DNA of 52,954 nucleotides from JBEKHT01 sp049511715 (GCA_049511715.1 JBEKXU010000026.1:1-52954); one strand, 5' to 3'. Shown: positions 26,110 through 35,946, counted from the first letter of the stretch. Program-made: numbers and translations. The notes: generated by a model from the letters alone, not told the origin.

Positions 26110-27366
26110 CTAGTTCTGCTCTCCCCAGGGGTCATGCGCACCTTCCAGATACGGGTGGGCCAAAGCCAGGAGCGAGGCGAGCCGTTCGGCCGCGACGCCC
26201 TTGGACTGGAAGTACTGCTCCAGGAGTTGAAGGGGGGTGAGCGCCTCGGGCGACGCGCTTCCCAAGCGAGCTCGATCCGGACGCAGGATCTCTTTTTGGA
26301 TGGCCACATGGGCGCAACCGTCCAGCGCTCGCAGGACCTGCCGGTCATCAAAGGTGGCGACTTGCTCCGCCTTCAACCGGACCAGCAAGCGAACGACGGC
26401 CCCCTCTAGCTGGGGGCCTCTCGATTTGAGTTGATCGAGAAGCGACTGAGTCGGTTCCAGGTCGTCGGCAAGATCTGCCCGAATGGTTACGAAAGGTCGA
26501 GCCTTGACCGGAATAAATTCGTAGGTTGCCCGGCCCCGCTCCAAATCGACCCAGGCAAATCCTTTCGGCTCCTTCTCCTCTCCAAAGTCGATACGCTCCA
26601 GGGATCCCGAGTAGACCACCGGGGGCAAGCCGGGAACTCCGGCGGTCAAGTTCTGATGCTGGTGAATGTGCCCCATGGCGACGTAATCCCAGGCCGGGTC
26701 GGCCACCTCGCTGCGAGGGACGGTTACGTCGCGGCCGATCAGAACCAGGCGCTCTGATCCCAGCCGCGCCTCGCCGATGGAAAAATGTCCGGCCAGCACG
26801 CGGGGCATGGGACGCGCCTGCGCCTCCTCGCGGAAGGCCCGGAGAAACTCGATCAGGATGCTTCGTAAGGCCTGGTCCAGTTCTTCCAGGGTCTTGAGCC
26901 GGTGCTCCTCCTCGACCAGCAGGCGGTTTCGCATCGGGTAGGGGATCCAGGCCAGGAACACGGGTCCGCTTGCCGTGTTCACCACTTGGCTGCCGGGGGA
27001 ATGGCCGACGATCACGTTGGGAACGTCGAGCACGCGATAGATATCCAGGCTGCTCGCCTTTTGGACGGTTCCAGGCAGATCGTGGTTGCCCACCAGCAGC
27101 AGCGTGGGCGTGGTTTGCGCCAGGCGCTTGATACGGCGCGCAAATTCTCGCTGCTGAGTGGGGTCGGGGTCCCGAGTCTTGAAGGCGTCGCCGGTGAAGA
27201 CCACCAGATCGGCCCGATGCTCCAGAGCATAATCCACGATTTCGTCCAGGCGGTCGAGAAAGTCGCGGACCCGGGTGGAGGTTCCGGTCGAGGCGTCCAG
27301 CCGGCCGTAGTTCTCCATGCCGATGTGCAAATCGGAGAAGTGCAGCAAGCGAATAGGGGCCGACAT
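26110..27366 (-). CDS. sbcD: SbcD/Mre11-type exonuclease
   Basis: This 418-residue calcineurin-like phosphoesterase is the nuclease partner of SbcC. Metal-binding motifs run in order: HFSDLHIG, VVFTGDAFKTRD, LLVGNHDLPGT, VLAGHFSIG and AMGHIHQHQ. The C-terminal part is a capping and Rad50-binding region. The first ATG lies exactly six bases after a TGA-TACAAT extended -10 box, so the mRNA may be leaderless. It is the first gene of an sbcD-sbcC-mutY stretch. Confidence 0.94.
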   Translation of the reverse strand: MSAPIRLLHFSDLHIGMENYGRLDASTGTSTRVRDFLDRLDEIVDYALEHRADLVVFTGDAFKTRDPDPTQQREFARRIKRLAQTTPTLLLVGNHDLPGTVQKASSLDIYRVLDVPNVIVGHSPGSQVVNTASGPVFLAWIPYPMRNRLLVEEEHRLKTLEELDQALRSILIEFLRAFREEAQARPMPRVLAGHFSIGEARLGSERLVLIGRDVTVPRSEVADPAWDYVAMGHIHQHQNLTAGVPGLPPVVYSGSLERIDFGEEKEPKGFAWVDLERGRATYEFIPVKARPFVTIRADLADDLEPTQSLLDQLKSRGPQLEGAVVRLLVRLKAEQVATFDDRQVLRALDGCAHVAIQKEILRPDRARLGSASPEALTPLQLLEQYFQSKGVAAERLASLLALAHPYLEGAHDPWGEQN

Positions 27367-27372
27367 AGCGGT

Positions 27373-27381
27373 ATTGTATCA
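27373..27381 (-). promoter_or_regulatory. Extended -10 promoter of sbcD, predicted leaderless
   Basis: On the minus strand TGA-TACAAT is followed by ACCGCT and then the sbcD ATG. A start 6-7 bases after the hexamer would fall on the ATG. No -35 is evident, as is common with TGn extended -10 promoters. Confidence 0.5.
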
Positions 27382-27454
27382 GCCTGCTGGCGCGCGGAGA
27401 GGTGCGGGATTCAAGAGGGAAGAGAATCTGGCCGGGAAGCTTCTTTGTCGGTCC

Positions 27455-28015
27455 CTAGGCCTTTCGGTAGACGCCCAGCCCGAGCAGCGCCGCGGCCAAG
27501 ATCACCAGGGCAGGATTGACGCCGGTGAAGGTCAGCACGGCGAAGGTTGTGAGACTAATCAGGACTTTGTCCCAGCCTTGGACCAGGGCGCTTGGCCAGG
27601 CGGTGCCGGGAATGGCAAAGACCGCCTGCGCCATGTCATACGCCGTCCACAGCAGCAGGCCGACCACGACCGGGCGAACCGCGGCCAGCATGGCGCGGAC
27701 GGCAGGGCTGTCCTTGACGCCGAAGAAGAAGATAACCATCAGAAGCATGAGCAGGGTGGTGGGCAGGACCGTGCCGGTGGCGGCCGCAACGGCGCCGGGA
27801 ATCCCGTCCAGTTGGTAGCCGATATAGGCGGCGACCTGGGGAGCAATCGGCCCCGGCAGCGCATTCCCGAGAGCGACGGCATCCGCGAAATCGGAGGGCG
27901 AGAGCCATCCGGCGGAGATCGTCTCGCGCTGCATCAGCCCGAGCGAAGCCGGGCCACCTCCCCAAGAGAACATGGCGACACGGGTGAAGAGGAAGAAGAT
28001 ATTCCAGAGCAACAT
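27455..28015 (-). CDS. chrA: Half-size chromate transporter (single CHR domain)
   Basis: A 186-residue membrane protein with about six helices. The CHR-domain signature is visible as MFSWGGGPASLGLMQRE, then ALGNALPGPIAPQVAAYIGY and GTVLPTTLLMLLMVIFFFGV. Full-length ChrA has two such domains; short members usually occur as adjacent pairs. Only one half is present here. GGAG precedes the ATG at 28015. Chromate efflux is the family label, but single-domain members are poorly studied, so the substrate is uncertain. Confidence 0.85.
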   Translation of the reverse strand: MLLWNIFFLFTRVAMFSWGGGPASLGLMQRETISAGWLSPSDFADAVALGNALPGPIAPQVAAYIGYQLDGIPGAVAAATGTVLPTTLLMLLMVIFFFGVKDSPAVRAMLAAVRPVVVGLLLWTAYDMAQAVFAIPGTAWPSALVQGWDKVLISLTTFAVLTFTGVNPALVILAAALLGLGVYRKA

Positions 28016-28202
28016 GAGGGTCTCCGTGGGCGGGTCCCCGCCGGACGAGCCGCCGGGCCAGGGCGCGGGGCGGGAACCGCGACGCGAATCGGGAGCGGAT
28101 GAGTCCTGACGGAAGTACAGGGCCGGAGCGGGTTCCGGCCTCGAGAGGGAAAAGGAACCGCCCCGGGCGTCATGGCCTGGCCCCGATGGCACTTCAGGGC
28201 AG

Positions 28203-31067
28203 CTAGCCGGCCTCTCGCCTCAAGATCGACCGCAAGTACTGCCCGGTGAACGAGGCGGGAATCCCAGCGACCTCCTCCGGCGGCCCTTCGGCGACAATCC
28301 GCCCTCCACCCTCCCCCCCTTCGGGGCCCAAGTCGAAAATCCAGTCTGCGGTCTTGATGACATCGAGGTTGTGCTCGATGACGATCACGGTGTTCCCCGC
28401 ATCGGTCAGGCGGTGCAGGACGTCGAGCAGTTTTTGAATGTCGGCGAAGTGGAGCCCCGTGGTCGGCTCGTCCAGGATGTAAAGAGTACGGCCCGTCGTC
28501 GTGCGGCTGAGTTCCTTGGCCAGCTTGACCCGCTGGGCCTCGCCCCCGGAGAGCGTGGTGGCCGATTGCCCGAGCTTGAGGTAATCCAATCCCACATCGT
28601 GGAGAGTCCCCAGAAGGCGGCGTACCACGGGGAAAGCCTGGAAGAACTGCAGAGCCTCCTCCACGTCCATGTCCAACACATCAGAAATCGATCTTCCCTT
28701 GTACTTGATCTGCAGGGTCTCGCGATTGAAGCGCGTACCCTTGCAGGCATCGCAAGTGATCCACACATCGGGCAGAAAGTGCATCTCCACCCGCTTCTGG
28801 CCATGGCCCTGGCAGGCCTCGCACCTCCCCCCTTTCACGTTGAAGGAAAACCTTCCCGCGGTATATCCTCGCGCTTTGGCTTCGGGAACCTGCGCCAGGA
28901 CCTTGCGAATGTCGTCGTAGACCCCAATGTAGGTAGCGGGATTGGACCGCGGCGTGCGGCCAATCGGGTCCTGGGTGATGTTGACCGCCTTGTTGAAATG
29001 CTCCAGTCCTTCGATTCGGCGGAACGCTCCGGGTCGCCGGGTCGATCCATGCAGTCTGGCCGCGAGGGCCGGGTACAGAGTCTCGGCAATGAGCGAGGAC
29101 TTTCCGGATCCCGATACTCCCGTCACGCAGGTGAACAACCCGACCGGGAACCGGGCGTCGAGGTTCTTGAGATTGTTGTGGCGCGCGCCCAGAAGGGTGA
29201 GCCAATTGCCGTTGGGACACCGCCGACCGTGGCAGGAACTCGGCTGCGAGGTTCCCGCGGCCACTTCCAATTCGTGCCTCAGGTAGCGTCCCGTGAGCGA
29301 GCGAGGGTTGAGGGCGATCTCGGCCGGCGTTCCGGTGGCCACGATTTGGCCCCCTTGCAGGCCGGCTCCCGGCCCGAAATCGACCACCCAGTCCGCCGTC
29401 TCGATGGTTTCGCGGTCGTGCTCTACGGCGATCACCGTGTTGCCCAAATCCCGTAGTCGCAAGAGCGAGTCGAGCAAGCGGCGGTTGTCGCGCGCGTGCA
29501 GGCCGATCGAGGGTTCGTCGAGGATATACAGGACCCCGACCAGCCCCGATCCAATCTGCGAGGCGAGGCGAATCCGCTGCCCTTCTCCCCCGGAAAGGCT
29601 GGGCGCCCCGCGGTCCAAGGTCAGGTAGTGAAGCCCGACGTTCAGCAGGAAGTCGAGTCGGGCGCGGATTTCCTTGAGAATCTCTCCGGCCACCGCCGTC
29701 TGCTCCGGGGTCAGGTCCAATCCCGAGAAGAACTCCTTGGCCTGGGCGATGGACATGGCCTGGATCTCGACAATGGTCTTGCCGCAGAATCGGACGGCGG
29801 CCGCCTCCGGGCGCAGGCGCGCCCCGTGGCAGGCCGCGCAGGGCTGGTAGGACATGAATTGCGAATACCACTGGCGCATGTCCTCCGACTGCGTCTGATG
29901 GTAGCGGCGCTCCGTATTTGGGACGGCCCCCGCGTAGGAGGAAATCCAGGAGCCTTGACCGCCGACGTGGTCGCCCCACTCCCACTTCACCCGTACTTCA
30001 GGATCGCCCCACAGAATCCCGTGGCGCACCTTCTCGGGCAGCTTTTTCCAGGGCCGGTCTAGGGGAAACTGGTAGCGCTGCACAAAGGCCTGGGCAATGA
30101 CCCGTGCGGATTTCGAGGTGCGGAGCGGCCCCCAGCATCGGACCGCGCCTTCCAGGATAGATTTGTCGGGGTCGACAAATTTCTCCGGATCGAAAGTGAA
30201 GAGCTGGCCCAGGCCGTTGCACTCCGGGCACATTCCCAGGGGCGAATTGAAGGAGAACATGGGTGGCTCAAGTTCGGGAAAGGAGATGCCGCAGTGCGGG
30301 CAGGCGTTCTGTTCGCTCATCTCCAGATCCCGCCCGGCCTCCCCGGCGACGACCACGACCCCGCCCCCTACCCGCAGAGCCGTCTCCACCGAATCGGCCA
30401 GGCGGGAGCGATAATCCTCCTCCGCGGTCTCGGGCAGTTCCAGACGATCCACCACAATGTCGATATCGTGCTTGCGCGTCTTGGCCAGCTTGATCGGGTC
30501 GCCCAGATCCACGACGACCCCGTTGACCCGCGCCCGCTGGAAGCCACCGGCCCTCGCCTCCGCCAGAACCTCCTCATGGGTGCCCTTGCGCTTGCGGATG
30601 ACCGGTGCCATCAGCAGGATCCTCTTTCCGGGCGGCAGCGCAAGGATTCGATCGACGATCTGCGACGAGGTCTGGCGAGATACCGCCCGCCCGCACTGGG
30701 GACAGTGCGGGGTCCTCACCCGCGCAAGAAGCACCCTCAGGTAATCGCTGATCTCGGTGACCGTGCCGACCGTGGAGCGGGGATTCTTGGAAACGGCTTT
30801 TTGTTCAATGGCGATCGCCGGGCTCAGTCCTCCGATGAAGTCGACATGAGGCTTTTCCATCTGCCCAAGGAACTGACGGGCGTAGGCCGAGAGCGACTCG
30901 ACATAGCGCCGTTGGCCCTCGGCGAACAGAGTATCGAAGGCAAGCGAGGACTTGCCCGAACCGGAAACACCGGTGAAGACGATGAAGGTGTTGCGCGGCA
31001 GGCGAAGATCAATGTCTTTGAGGTTGTGCTCGCGCGCGCCGCGAATGATAATAGAGTCTGACGGCAT
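28203..31067 (-). CDS. uvrA: UvrABC excinuclease subunit A
   Basis: A full-length 954-residue UvrA. The first ATPase has Walker A FTGVSGSGKSSLAFDTL followed by EGQRRYVESLSAYARQFLGQ. The insertion domain has zinc-binding Cys (CPQCGRA, NACPHCGISF). Signature motifs LSGGEGQRIRLA and LSGGEAQRVKLA mark the two ABC cassettes. The second Walker A is VTGVSGSGKSSLIAETLYP and another zinc module reads GRCEACQGHGQKRVEMHFLP. UvrA detects bulky DNA damage and loads UvrB. uvrB and uvrC are not in the window. It is intact and normal in length. Confidence 0.97.
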   Translation of the reverse strand: MPSDSIIIRGAREHNLKDIDLRLPRNTFIVFTGVSGSGKSSLAFDTLFAEGQRRYVESLSAYARQFLGQMEKPHVDFIGGLSPAIAIEQKAVSKNPRSTVGTVTEISDYLRVLLARVRTPHCPQCGRAVSRQTSSQIVDRILALPPGKRILLMAPVIRKRKGTHEEVLAEARAGGFQRARVNGVVVDLGDPIKLAKTRKHDIDIVVDRLELPETAEEDYRSRLADSVETALRVGGGVVVVAGEAGRDLEMSEQNACPHCGISFPELEPPMFSFNSPLGMCPECNGLGQLFTFDPEKFVDPDKSILEGAVRCWGPLRTSKSARVIAQAFVQRYQFPLDRPWKKLPEKVRHGILWGDPEVRVKWEWGDHVGGQGSWISSYAGAVPNTERRYHQTQSEDMRQWYSQFMSYQPCAACHGARLRPEAAAVRFCGKTIVEIQAMSIAQAKEFFSGLDLTPEQTAVAGEILKEIRARLDFLLNVGLHYLTLDRGAPSLSGGEGQRIRLASQIGSGLVGVLYILDEPSIGLHARDNRRLLDSLLRLRDLGNTVIAVEHDRETIETADWVVDFGPGAGLQGGQIVATGTPAEIALNPRSLTGRYLRHELEVAAGTSQPSSCHGRRCPNGNWLTLLGARHNNLKNLDARFPVGLFTCVTGVSGSGKSSLIAETLYPALAARLHGSTRRPGAFRRIEGLEHFNKAVNITQDPIGRTPRSNPATYIGVYDDIRKVLAQVPEAKARGYTAGRFSFNVKGGRCEACQGHGQKRVEMHFLPDVWITCDACKGTRFNRETLQIKYKGRSISDVLDMDVEEALQFFQAFPVVRRLLGTLHDVGLDYLKLGQSATTLSGGEAQRVKLAKELSRTTTGRTLYILDEPTTGLHFADIQKLLDVLHRLTDAGNTVIVIEHNLDVIKTADWIFDLGPEGGEGGGRIVAEGPPEEVAGIPASFTGQYLRSILRREAG

Positions 31068-31213
31068 TTTCGAGTGGGTTCCCTGCGAGCCGGTCCGCGC
31101 CCGTCGCGCGGATCGGCTCCCATTGTAACGACTTCGAAAGCCGCTGGGGAGGGGCAGGTCTCGGCCGCGGGCCGAGGGCGAGGGTCCGCGGCTCCCGGAC
31201 GAAACGAGCGGGT

Positions 31214-31666
31214 GTGAAGATCTATTTTTCGTGTTCCCTAACGGGAGGGCGCAAGGACGAAGAGGTGTATGCCCTCATTGTCGACCATCTGCTGGCGGCG
31301 GGTCATGAGGTGCTGACAGCTCACTTGGCCCGGCCCGAGGTCATGGCGCGCGAGCGAGTGGTCCAGCCCCAGGAGGTATTTCGGCGGGATGTCGACTGGA
31401 TTACCCAATGCGACGCCCTGGTGGCCGAGGTCTCCACCCCCTCGCACGGGGTGGGCTACGAAATTGCCTTTGCTTTGGGGCTGGGACGTCCCGTGTTGTG
31501 CTGCTACCATCGGGGGACGTCCGTCTCGAAAATGATCCTGGGAAATGATTCGCCCACCCTGCGCGTTGTGGATTACCAGCAGGGGAGCGACCTGCCGGAG
31601 AAGATCGACGGTTTTCTGGCCGATTGCCCGCCTCGGGCAGGCCGCCCTCCTGAGCCAAACCCCTGA
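31214..31666 (+). CDS. 2'-deoxynucleoside 5'-phosphate N-hydrolase-like protein (DNPH1/Rcl family)
   Basis: A 150-residue member of the nucleoside 2-deoxyribosyltransferase superfamily. The N terminus MKIYFSCSLTGGRKDEEVY supplies the phosphate-binding loop. DWITQCDALVAEVSTPSHGV followed by GYEIAFALGLGRPVLC contains the catalytic Glu. Rcl-type enzymes hydrolyse deoxynucleoside monophosphates and clean the nucleotide pool. The start is GTG at 31214. It is divergent from uvrA, 146 bases away. Confidence 0.85.
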   Translation: MKIYFSCSLTGGRKDEEVYALIVDHLLAAGHEVLTAHLARPEVMARERVVQPQEVFRRDVDWITQCDALVAEVSTPSHGVGYEIAFALGLGRPVLCCYHRGTSVSKMILGNDSPTLRVVDYQQGSDLPEKIDGFLADCPPRAGRPPEPNP

Positions 31667-32282
31667 GCCCGGCACCGCTCAGAGGCCAAGCGGACGAAAC
31701 CTTTCCAGCCGCACCTCGCGCGCGGGCTCCATCCCCGTGCAGGCGGCCGGGTTGACCTGCGGGAGGATCGCTTTACGCTGCGGAACCTTGGCCCGGCGGA
31801 CCGTGCCCAGAAGGATCTTGCGCTCCGGACCGGGGTGCCTCTAGCCACTCGCGGCCGCAGCATACCCCTCTGGGCCGTGCGGTTCACAGCTTCTGCCAGC
31901 CCTCGAAGCGGAATCAAAAAAAGATCCATCGTCGGAGCTTGAACCACCAGGCCGTGCGGTCGTTCTTGTGGCCATTCCACTTGGTCCGTCGAACGGCCCC
32001 GGTTTTCATCCATTCCCTTCAAGGACTCAGGGTGGTCCCCGGTCCCCGCTGGGATCGGGAAACGAGCCGCGTTGGCCTCATCCCGATGGTTCCCTCCGGC
32101 CGGCGTTTCCGAAGGGGTGGAAGGGCTACCGGGCGAACTGCATCCTCCTCCAGGTTCCACTGGTCAGCGGACCAGTCAGCTTGGGATTTGCGCTCGCGCT
32201 CGCCGTGGGAGATGAACACTGGGCAGGACAGAGGGGGCGGAGATCGCTTCAGCTGAGCACAGCCCGAAGATCGTCCGCCGGA
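31667..32282. other. Gene-free spacer
   Basis: These 616 bases lie between convergent genes. Minus-strand frames here are Arg/Pro/Gly-rich and resemble no family. I see no terminator with a clear T tract, no RNA gene and no repeat. Confidence 0.4.
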
Positions 32283-33521
32283 CTATTTCGCCGGCTGCAT
32301 GGCTTGCTTGCGTTCCAGACGCGCCAAGCGGTGGAGCAGTTCTCTCTCCGCGGCCTCGCGTTGCCAGCCGGCGGGCAGGGAGGCCAGGGCCTCTTCCGCC
32401 CGGTGGGCCCATTCCGCCGCCTGGCGGAAGTCCCTCTGTTGCCACTCGAAGTACTTGGCTAGTTCCAGGCAGGGTCTGGGATCTCCGGGTGCGAGCCGGT
32501 GGCAGGTTTCCCAATGGGCCCTGGCCTGCTCGGGGCGCCCGGTTTGCTTGAGCAGGTGACCCAATCCCCATTCGCTGCGCAACATGTCTCCCTTGGGGAG
32601 ATCTGCCTGCAGAGAGGATTGGAAGGCGCGTTGCGCCTCTTCTATCCTACCTTGTCGCCAGTACAGGTAGGCGAGAGTCAGTCCATCCCGCGGGTCGGCT
32701 AGGGAATCAAGCTTCCTGGAATAGCGGTCGAACAGGTCCCCCGCTAGCGCCACCAAGGAGAGGACGTCAATCGCGTTATGGTACAGAACGCGGTCCAGAC
32801 CTCCCGCCTCGCCCGTCCGCAAATACTCCCGGTAGATCTCGGGGATGAGGGCGCTTTCAATATCCGCGGCTTGGCGCCTGATCCCCAGGGCGTGAGTCTC
32901 GAGACTGCTCAACGAGCAGGATTCCAGGCGGCGGCGCCAGAAACGGCGAGCGTGGATCAGCAGATCGAGGTGGGGCAAGTCGGATAGAACGGCGCGCCGG
33001 CGCAGGCGCAGCGTGGCGCGGGCCTGCAGGATCGGCAGATCAAACCCTCGCCCATTGAAGGTCACCAGCCCGCGGCAGGTCCCCAATTGGGTAACCACGG
33101 CCTCCAGCATCGCCGCTTCTTCGCCCGGGTCTTGAAGAAAGAACTGCCTCAGGAGAAAGCGTTCGGATTCGAACTGGCCAATTCCCACCAGGAAGGCGAA
33201 GGTACCGGTTCCACCGGAAAGGCCTGTCGTCTCGGTATCGATGAAAGCCATCTCACCTAGAGGAAGGCCTTGAGGGAATCCTGAGATGCTTTCGTCGGGG
33301 GAGATTCGCAGTCGAAGTTCGCGCAACGTGAAGCGGCCGTGACGATCGTCCGCTGGGTAGGATTTCTCAAGGAAGGTGTACTCGCCGCGGCCATTGGCCG
33401 CTTGGCGGATGGGCCAGTTGTCCGGCAGGAGGTGGCGGCCCGAGCGGGGCTGCGCTCTTGGCCGCGGCCGTCGGCCTGCCTTAGTCAAACGCTCGCGAAT
33501 GCGGGAGGGCGAATCATCCAT
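32283..33521 (-). CDS. RNase H-like exonuclease domain (YprB type) fused to TPRs
   Basis: A 412-residue protein. Residues about 90-260 form a DEDD-type exonuclease-like domain (family RNase_H_2): FIDTETTGLSGGTG gives the first Asp/Glu, VTFNGRGFDLPIL the second Asp, and YHNAIDVLSLVAL the last. The C-terminal 140 residues are tetratricopeptide-like repeats (LAYLYWRQGRIEEAQRAFQS, WGLGHLLKQTGRPEQARAHW). B. subtilis YprB shares this arrangement. It probably acts on nucleic acid with repeats recruiting partners; substrate unknown. A TATACT box lies 13 bases before the ATG. Confidence 0.85.
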   Translation of the reverse strand: MDDSPSRIRERLTKAGRRPRPRAQPRSGRHLLPDNWPIRQAANGRGEYTFLEKSYPADDRHGRFTLRELRLRISPDESISGFPQGLPLGEMAFIDTETTGLSGGTGTFAFLVGIGQFESERFLLRQFFLQDPGEEAAMLEAVVTQLGTCRGLVTFNGRGFDLPILQARATLRLRRRAVLSDLPHLDLLIHARRFWRRRLESCSLSSLETHALGIRRQAADIESALIPEIYREYLRTGEAGGLDRVLYHNAIDVLSLVALAGDLFDRYSRKLDSLADPRDGLTLAYLYWRQGRIEEAQRAFQSSLQADLPKGDMLRSEWGLGHLLKQTGRPEQARAHWETCHRLAPGDPRPCLELAKYFEWQQRDFRQAAEWAHRAEEALASLPAGWQREAAERELLHRLARLERKQAMQPAK

Positions 33522-33713
33522 GGGGTGGTCGCCCAGTATACCCGGCGCGGAAAGAATGACCCAGGCGGAGGAGGGGCGAGCCAGGCGAGCGGGCCGAGGG
33601 CAGCCGAGGGTTCTGTGGATCTATTGCGTAGGACCGGTCCGGGGAGGCGGAGTCGCTCTTCCAGACCGGGTCACCCGGGGGACCGTACCGAAAAACCATG
33701 GCTAAACAGGCTC

Positions 33714-33743
33714 AAAAAAACTTGCCTGGGAGACATGCCCAAG
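33714..33743 (-). terminator. Possible terminator of the kinase operon
   Basis: On the minus strand CTTGGG-CATGTCT-CCCAGG forms a 6-bp stem (one G-U pair), followed by CAAG and seven T. It lies 83 bases past the kinase stop. The four bases between stem and T tract make it a moderate candidate. Confidence 0.45.
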
Positions 33744-33825
33744 CGGTTTCCCCCAACTCCGCGCCGTCTTCGCCCTTAGGACAGGCCTTCGCCGGGTTTG
33801 CCTCCCGGTCGCGCCGGAGGCGGCC

Positions 33826-35940
33826 TTAGGGATGGGCCTCGCCGTCCGCTGGACTGGGCTCCTCTCGAGTCCGGGATTGGGCGGCTGGCAGCACGACAGT
33901 AAAAGTCGACCCCTTCCCCGGGGTGGAATCGACCCAGATGCGGCCGTTGTGGACCTCGACAATGGACTTGACGATCGAGAGACCCAGGCCGCTCCCGGAG
34001 CCGTCCTCCACATTCGAAGCCCGGAAGAACTTGTTGAAGATATAGGGCTGTTCCGTGAGAGGAATGCCAACCCCGGTGTCTGACACCTCCAGAATCAGTT
34101 GGCCCTGTTCCGCGCGCGTGGTCACCTCGATGCGTCCGTTCTCATGAGTGTACTTGATGGCATTATCGACGAGATTGTTGATCATTTGCCGCAGGCGGAT
34201 GGGATTGCCGGCAACGGCAGGCAATTCCGGCGAGAGATCGGCCACCAACTCGATGCCTCGGCTTTCGCAGCGAGAGCGGACGCTTTCCACGGCGTAGCCG
34301 GCCAACGCCGACAGGTCCACGAGGTCCTGTTGGTTGTCAAAGCCCGCCTCGATCCGCCCTAAGTGGACCAAATCCGTCACCAGAGCCGTGATGGATTGCG
34401 TGCTCTGCTGGATGCGGCGCAGGAACTCCCGCTGTTGGGAGGTGAGGGGGCCGCCGCGTTCAATCAAATCGATATAGCCCAGAATCGTTGTGAGCGGGGA
34501 GCGCAAGTCGTGTGAAACGGTCGCCACGAATTCGGACTTGACGTGATCCAGTTCTTTCAGGTGGGTGATATCGCGTAGGACAATGACGTGGCCTATCCCC
34601 TCGATGGGGGAAAGGTGAGCCAGGAACACACGTCCGTCGGGCAGGGTGATCTCTCCCCGCCGGAGCTGGCTGTTCGAGGCGCCGCGCTGGGCATACAGCG
34701 CGAGCAGTTCGGGATGGGGGATCGCCTCGAGAATCGGGTGCAGCAAGGTGGCATCCTCATCGAGCGCGAAGGCCTCGCGCGCTGAGCGGTTCACCAGCAG
34801 CAGCCGATCCTCGGGATCCGTAATGATGACCCCATCCTCAATCTCCTGAAGAATCGTCTCCAGGCGAAGGCGCTCGTCTTTGGCTTGCTCGTACAGCCGG
34901 GCGTTTTCCAAGGCTACCGAAGCAAACTCGGCCAGGGCCTGAATCAGGGTGACATGATGGGAGGTAAGCGGGTGGCCCGCTTGGCGGTTGTCCACCCCCA
35001 GCAGGCCGATATCCCGGCTCTGGCCTTTGAGGGGAACGAAGATCAAGGAGTGAACCAGGAAGGAGGTAGCGATTTTCTGGGGACTGTGCTCGTCGATCAG
35101 TATGGGCTCGCCGGAGCGCAGGGCCTCTCCGGCCACCGAATCCTGGACCCGGGCACGGAAGGTGCGGACAAATTGTTCGTCGAAGTTCTTGGCTGCCCGC
35201 ATGTGGAGCTCGCCGCTGGCCTCATCCAACAGCATCAGGCTGCCCTCGTCCGCGCCGGTGAGTTCTACGGCCGCCTCGACGATGGCGGTCAGGGCCTCAT
35301 CCACATTGAGATGTCGGGTGACGCGGCGCCCCAGTTCAGCGAGGGTCTCCAGCTCCTTGACCCGCGGCGAAGCCTCTGCCTCGCCTGGCGCCGTGCCCAG
35401 GCCAGGCACAGCAGCCAGTTGCCTCAAGGAATTCTCTGCTTCTTGGGCCAGCGAGGTCAGGGAGGCGTCCAACTCCAGAAGGCGATTCACGCGTTGGCCC
35501 AGCCGGGCCAGTGCGTTTGCGGCGGGGGTGGCCGGCGGGCCCCCGTTCCCGCCAGAGGTCGTGGGCTTGAGCAGGCGGGTGAAGGCCTGTTCCAGCGCGG
35601 CTTCGGATTGCTCCTGCAACCCGCCGCCGACGATGACTTCGGAGGCCCCCAGCTGGGGAAGGGCTGGCGGAGGGGGAGGGCCCCCCTCTTCTGTGACCAC
35701 CAGAATCGGCAGGTCGGGCTGAGCGGCATGAAGCGCCTGGGCCGCCTCCAGCACTAGGTCCGGAGCTGGCAGCAGGTATAGGATCGCGGACTGAGCCGGG
35801 AACTTGCGCAGCAGGTCGATGGCTTCGGCCGAGGACTCGGCGATCAGAATCGGGCGGCCGTGCGCGGTAAACAGGCGCTCGATCAGCCCCGGCGGGAAGG
35901 CTTTTTGAGGATCCAGAAGCAAGACGGCAGCGGCGGCCAT
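33826..35940 (-). CDS. Hybrid-like histidine kinase: pseudo-receiver, GAF, PAS, HisKA, HATPase
   Basis: A 704-residue cytoplasmic sensor kinase. Residues 1-125 resemble a receiver, but the phosphoacceptor position is Tyr (SAILYLLPAPD, Y55) and the acidic pair is missing. A GAF domain follows (about 190-345; TGADEGSLMLLDEASGELHM), then PAS (about 355-465; LQEIEDGVIITDPEDRLLLV). The HisKA His is in FVATVSHDLRSPLTTILGY. The ATPase has NNLVDNAIKYTHENGRI, DTGVGIP and GSGLGLSIVKSIVEVHNG. No membrane segment is seen, so the signal is probably cytoplasmic. The start is six bases after the stop of the upstream receiver-GAF gene. Confidence 0.92.
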   Translation of the reverse strand: MAAAAVLLLDPQKAFPPGLIERLFTAHGRPILIAESSAEAIDLLRKFPAQSAILYLLPAPDLVLEAAQALHAAQPDLPILVVTEEGGPPPPPALPQLGASEVIVGGGLQEQSEAALEQAFTRLLKPTTSGGNGGPPATPAANALARLGQRVNRLLELDASLTSLAQEAENSLRQLAAVPGLGTAPGEAEASPRVKELETLAELGRRVTRHLNVDEALTAIVEAAVELTGADEGSLMLLDEASGELHMRAAKNFDEQFVRTFRARVQDSVAGEALRSGEPILIDEHSPQKIATSFLVHSLIFVPLKGQSRDIGLLGVDNRQAGHPLTSHHVTLIQALAEFASVALENARLYEQAKDERLRLETILQEIEDGVIITDPEDRLLLVNRSAREAFALDEDATLLHPILEAIPHPELLALYAQRGASNSQLRRGEITLPDGRVFLAHLSPIEGIGHVIVLRDITHLKELDHVKSEFVATVSHDLRSPLTTILGYIDLIERGGPLTSQQREFLRRIQQSTQSITALVTDLVHLGRIEAGFDNQQDLVDLSALAGYAVESVRSRCESRGIELVADLSPELPAVAGNPIRLRQMINNLVDNAIKYTHENGRIEVTTRAEQGQLILEVSDTGVGIPLTEQPYIFNKFFRASNVEDGSGSGLGLSIVKSIVEVHNGRIWVDSTPGKGSTFTVVLPAAQSRTREEPSPADGEAHP

Positions 35941-35946
35941 ACCAGC

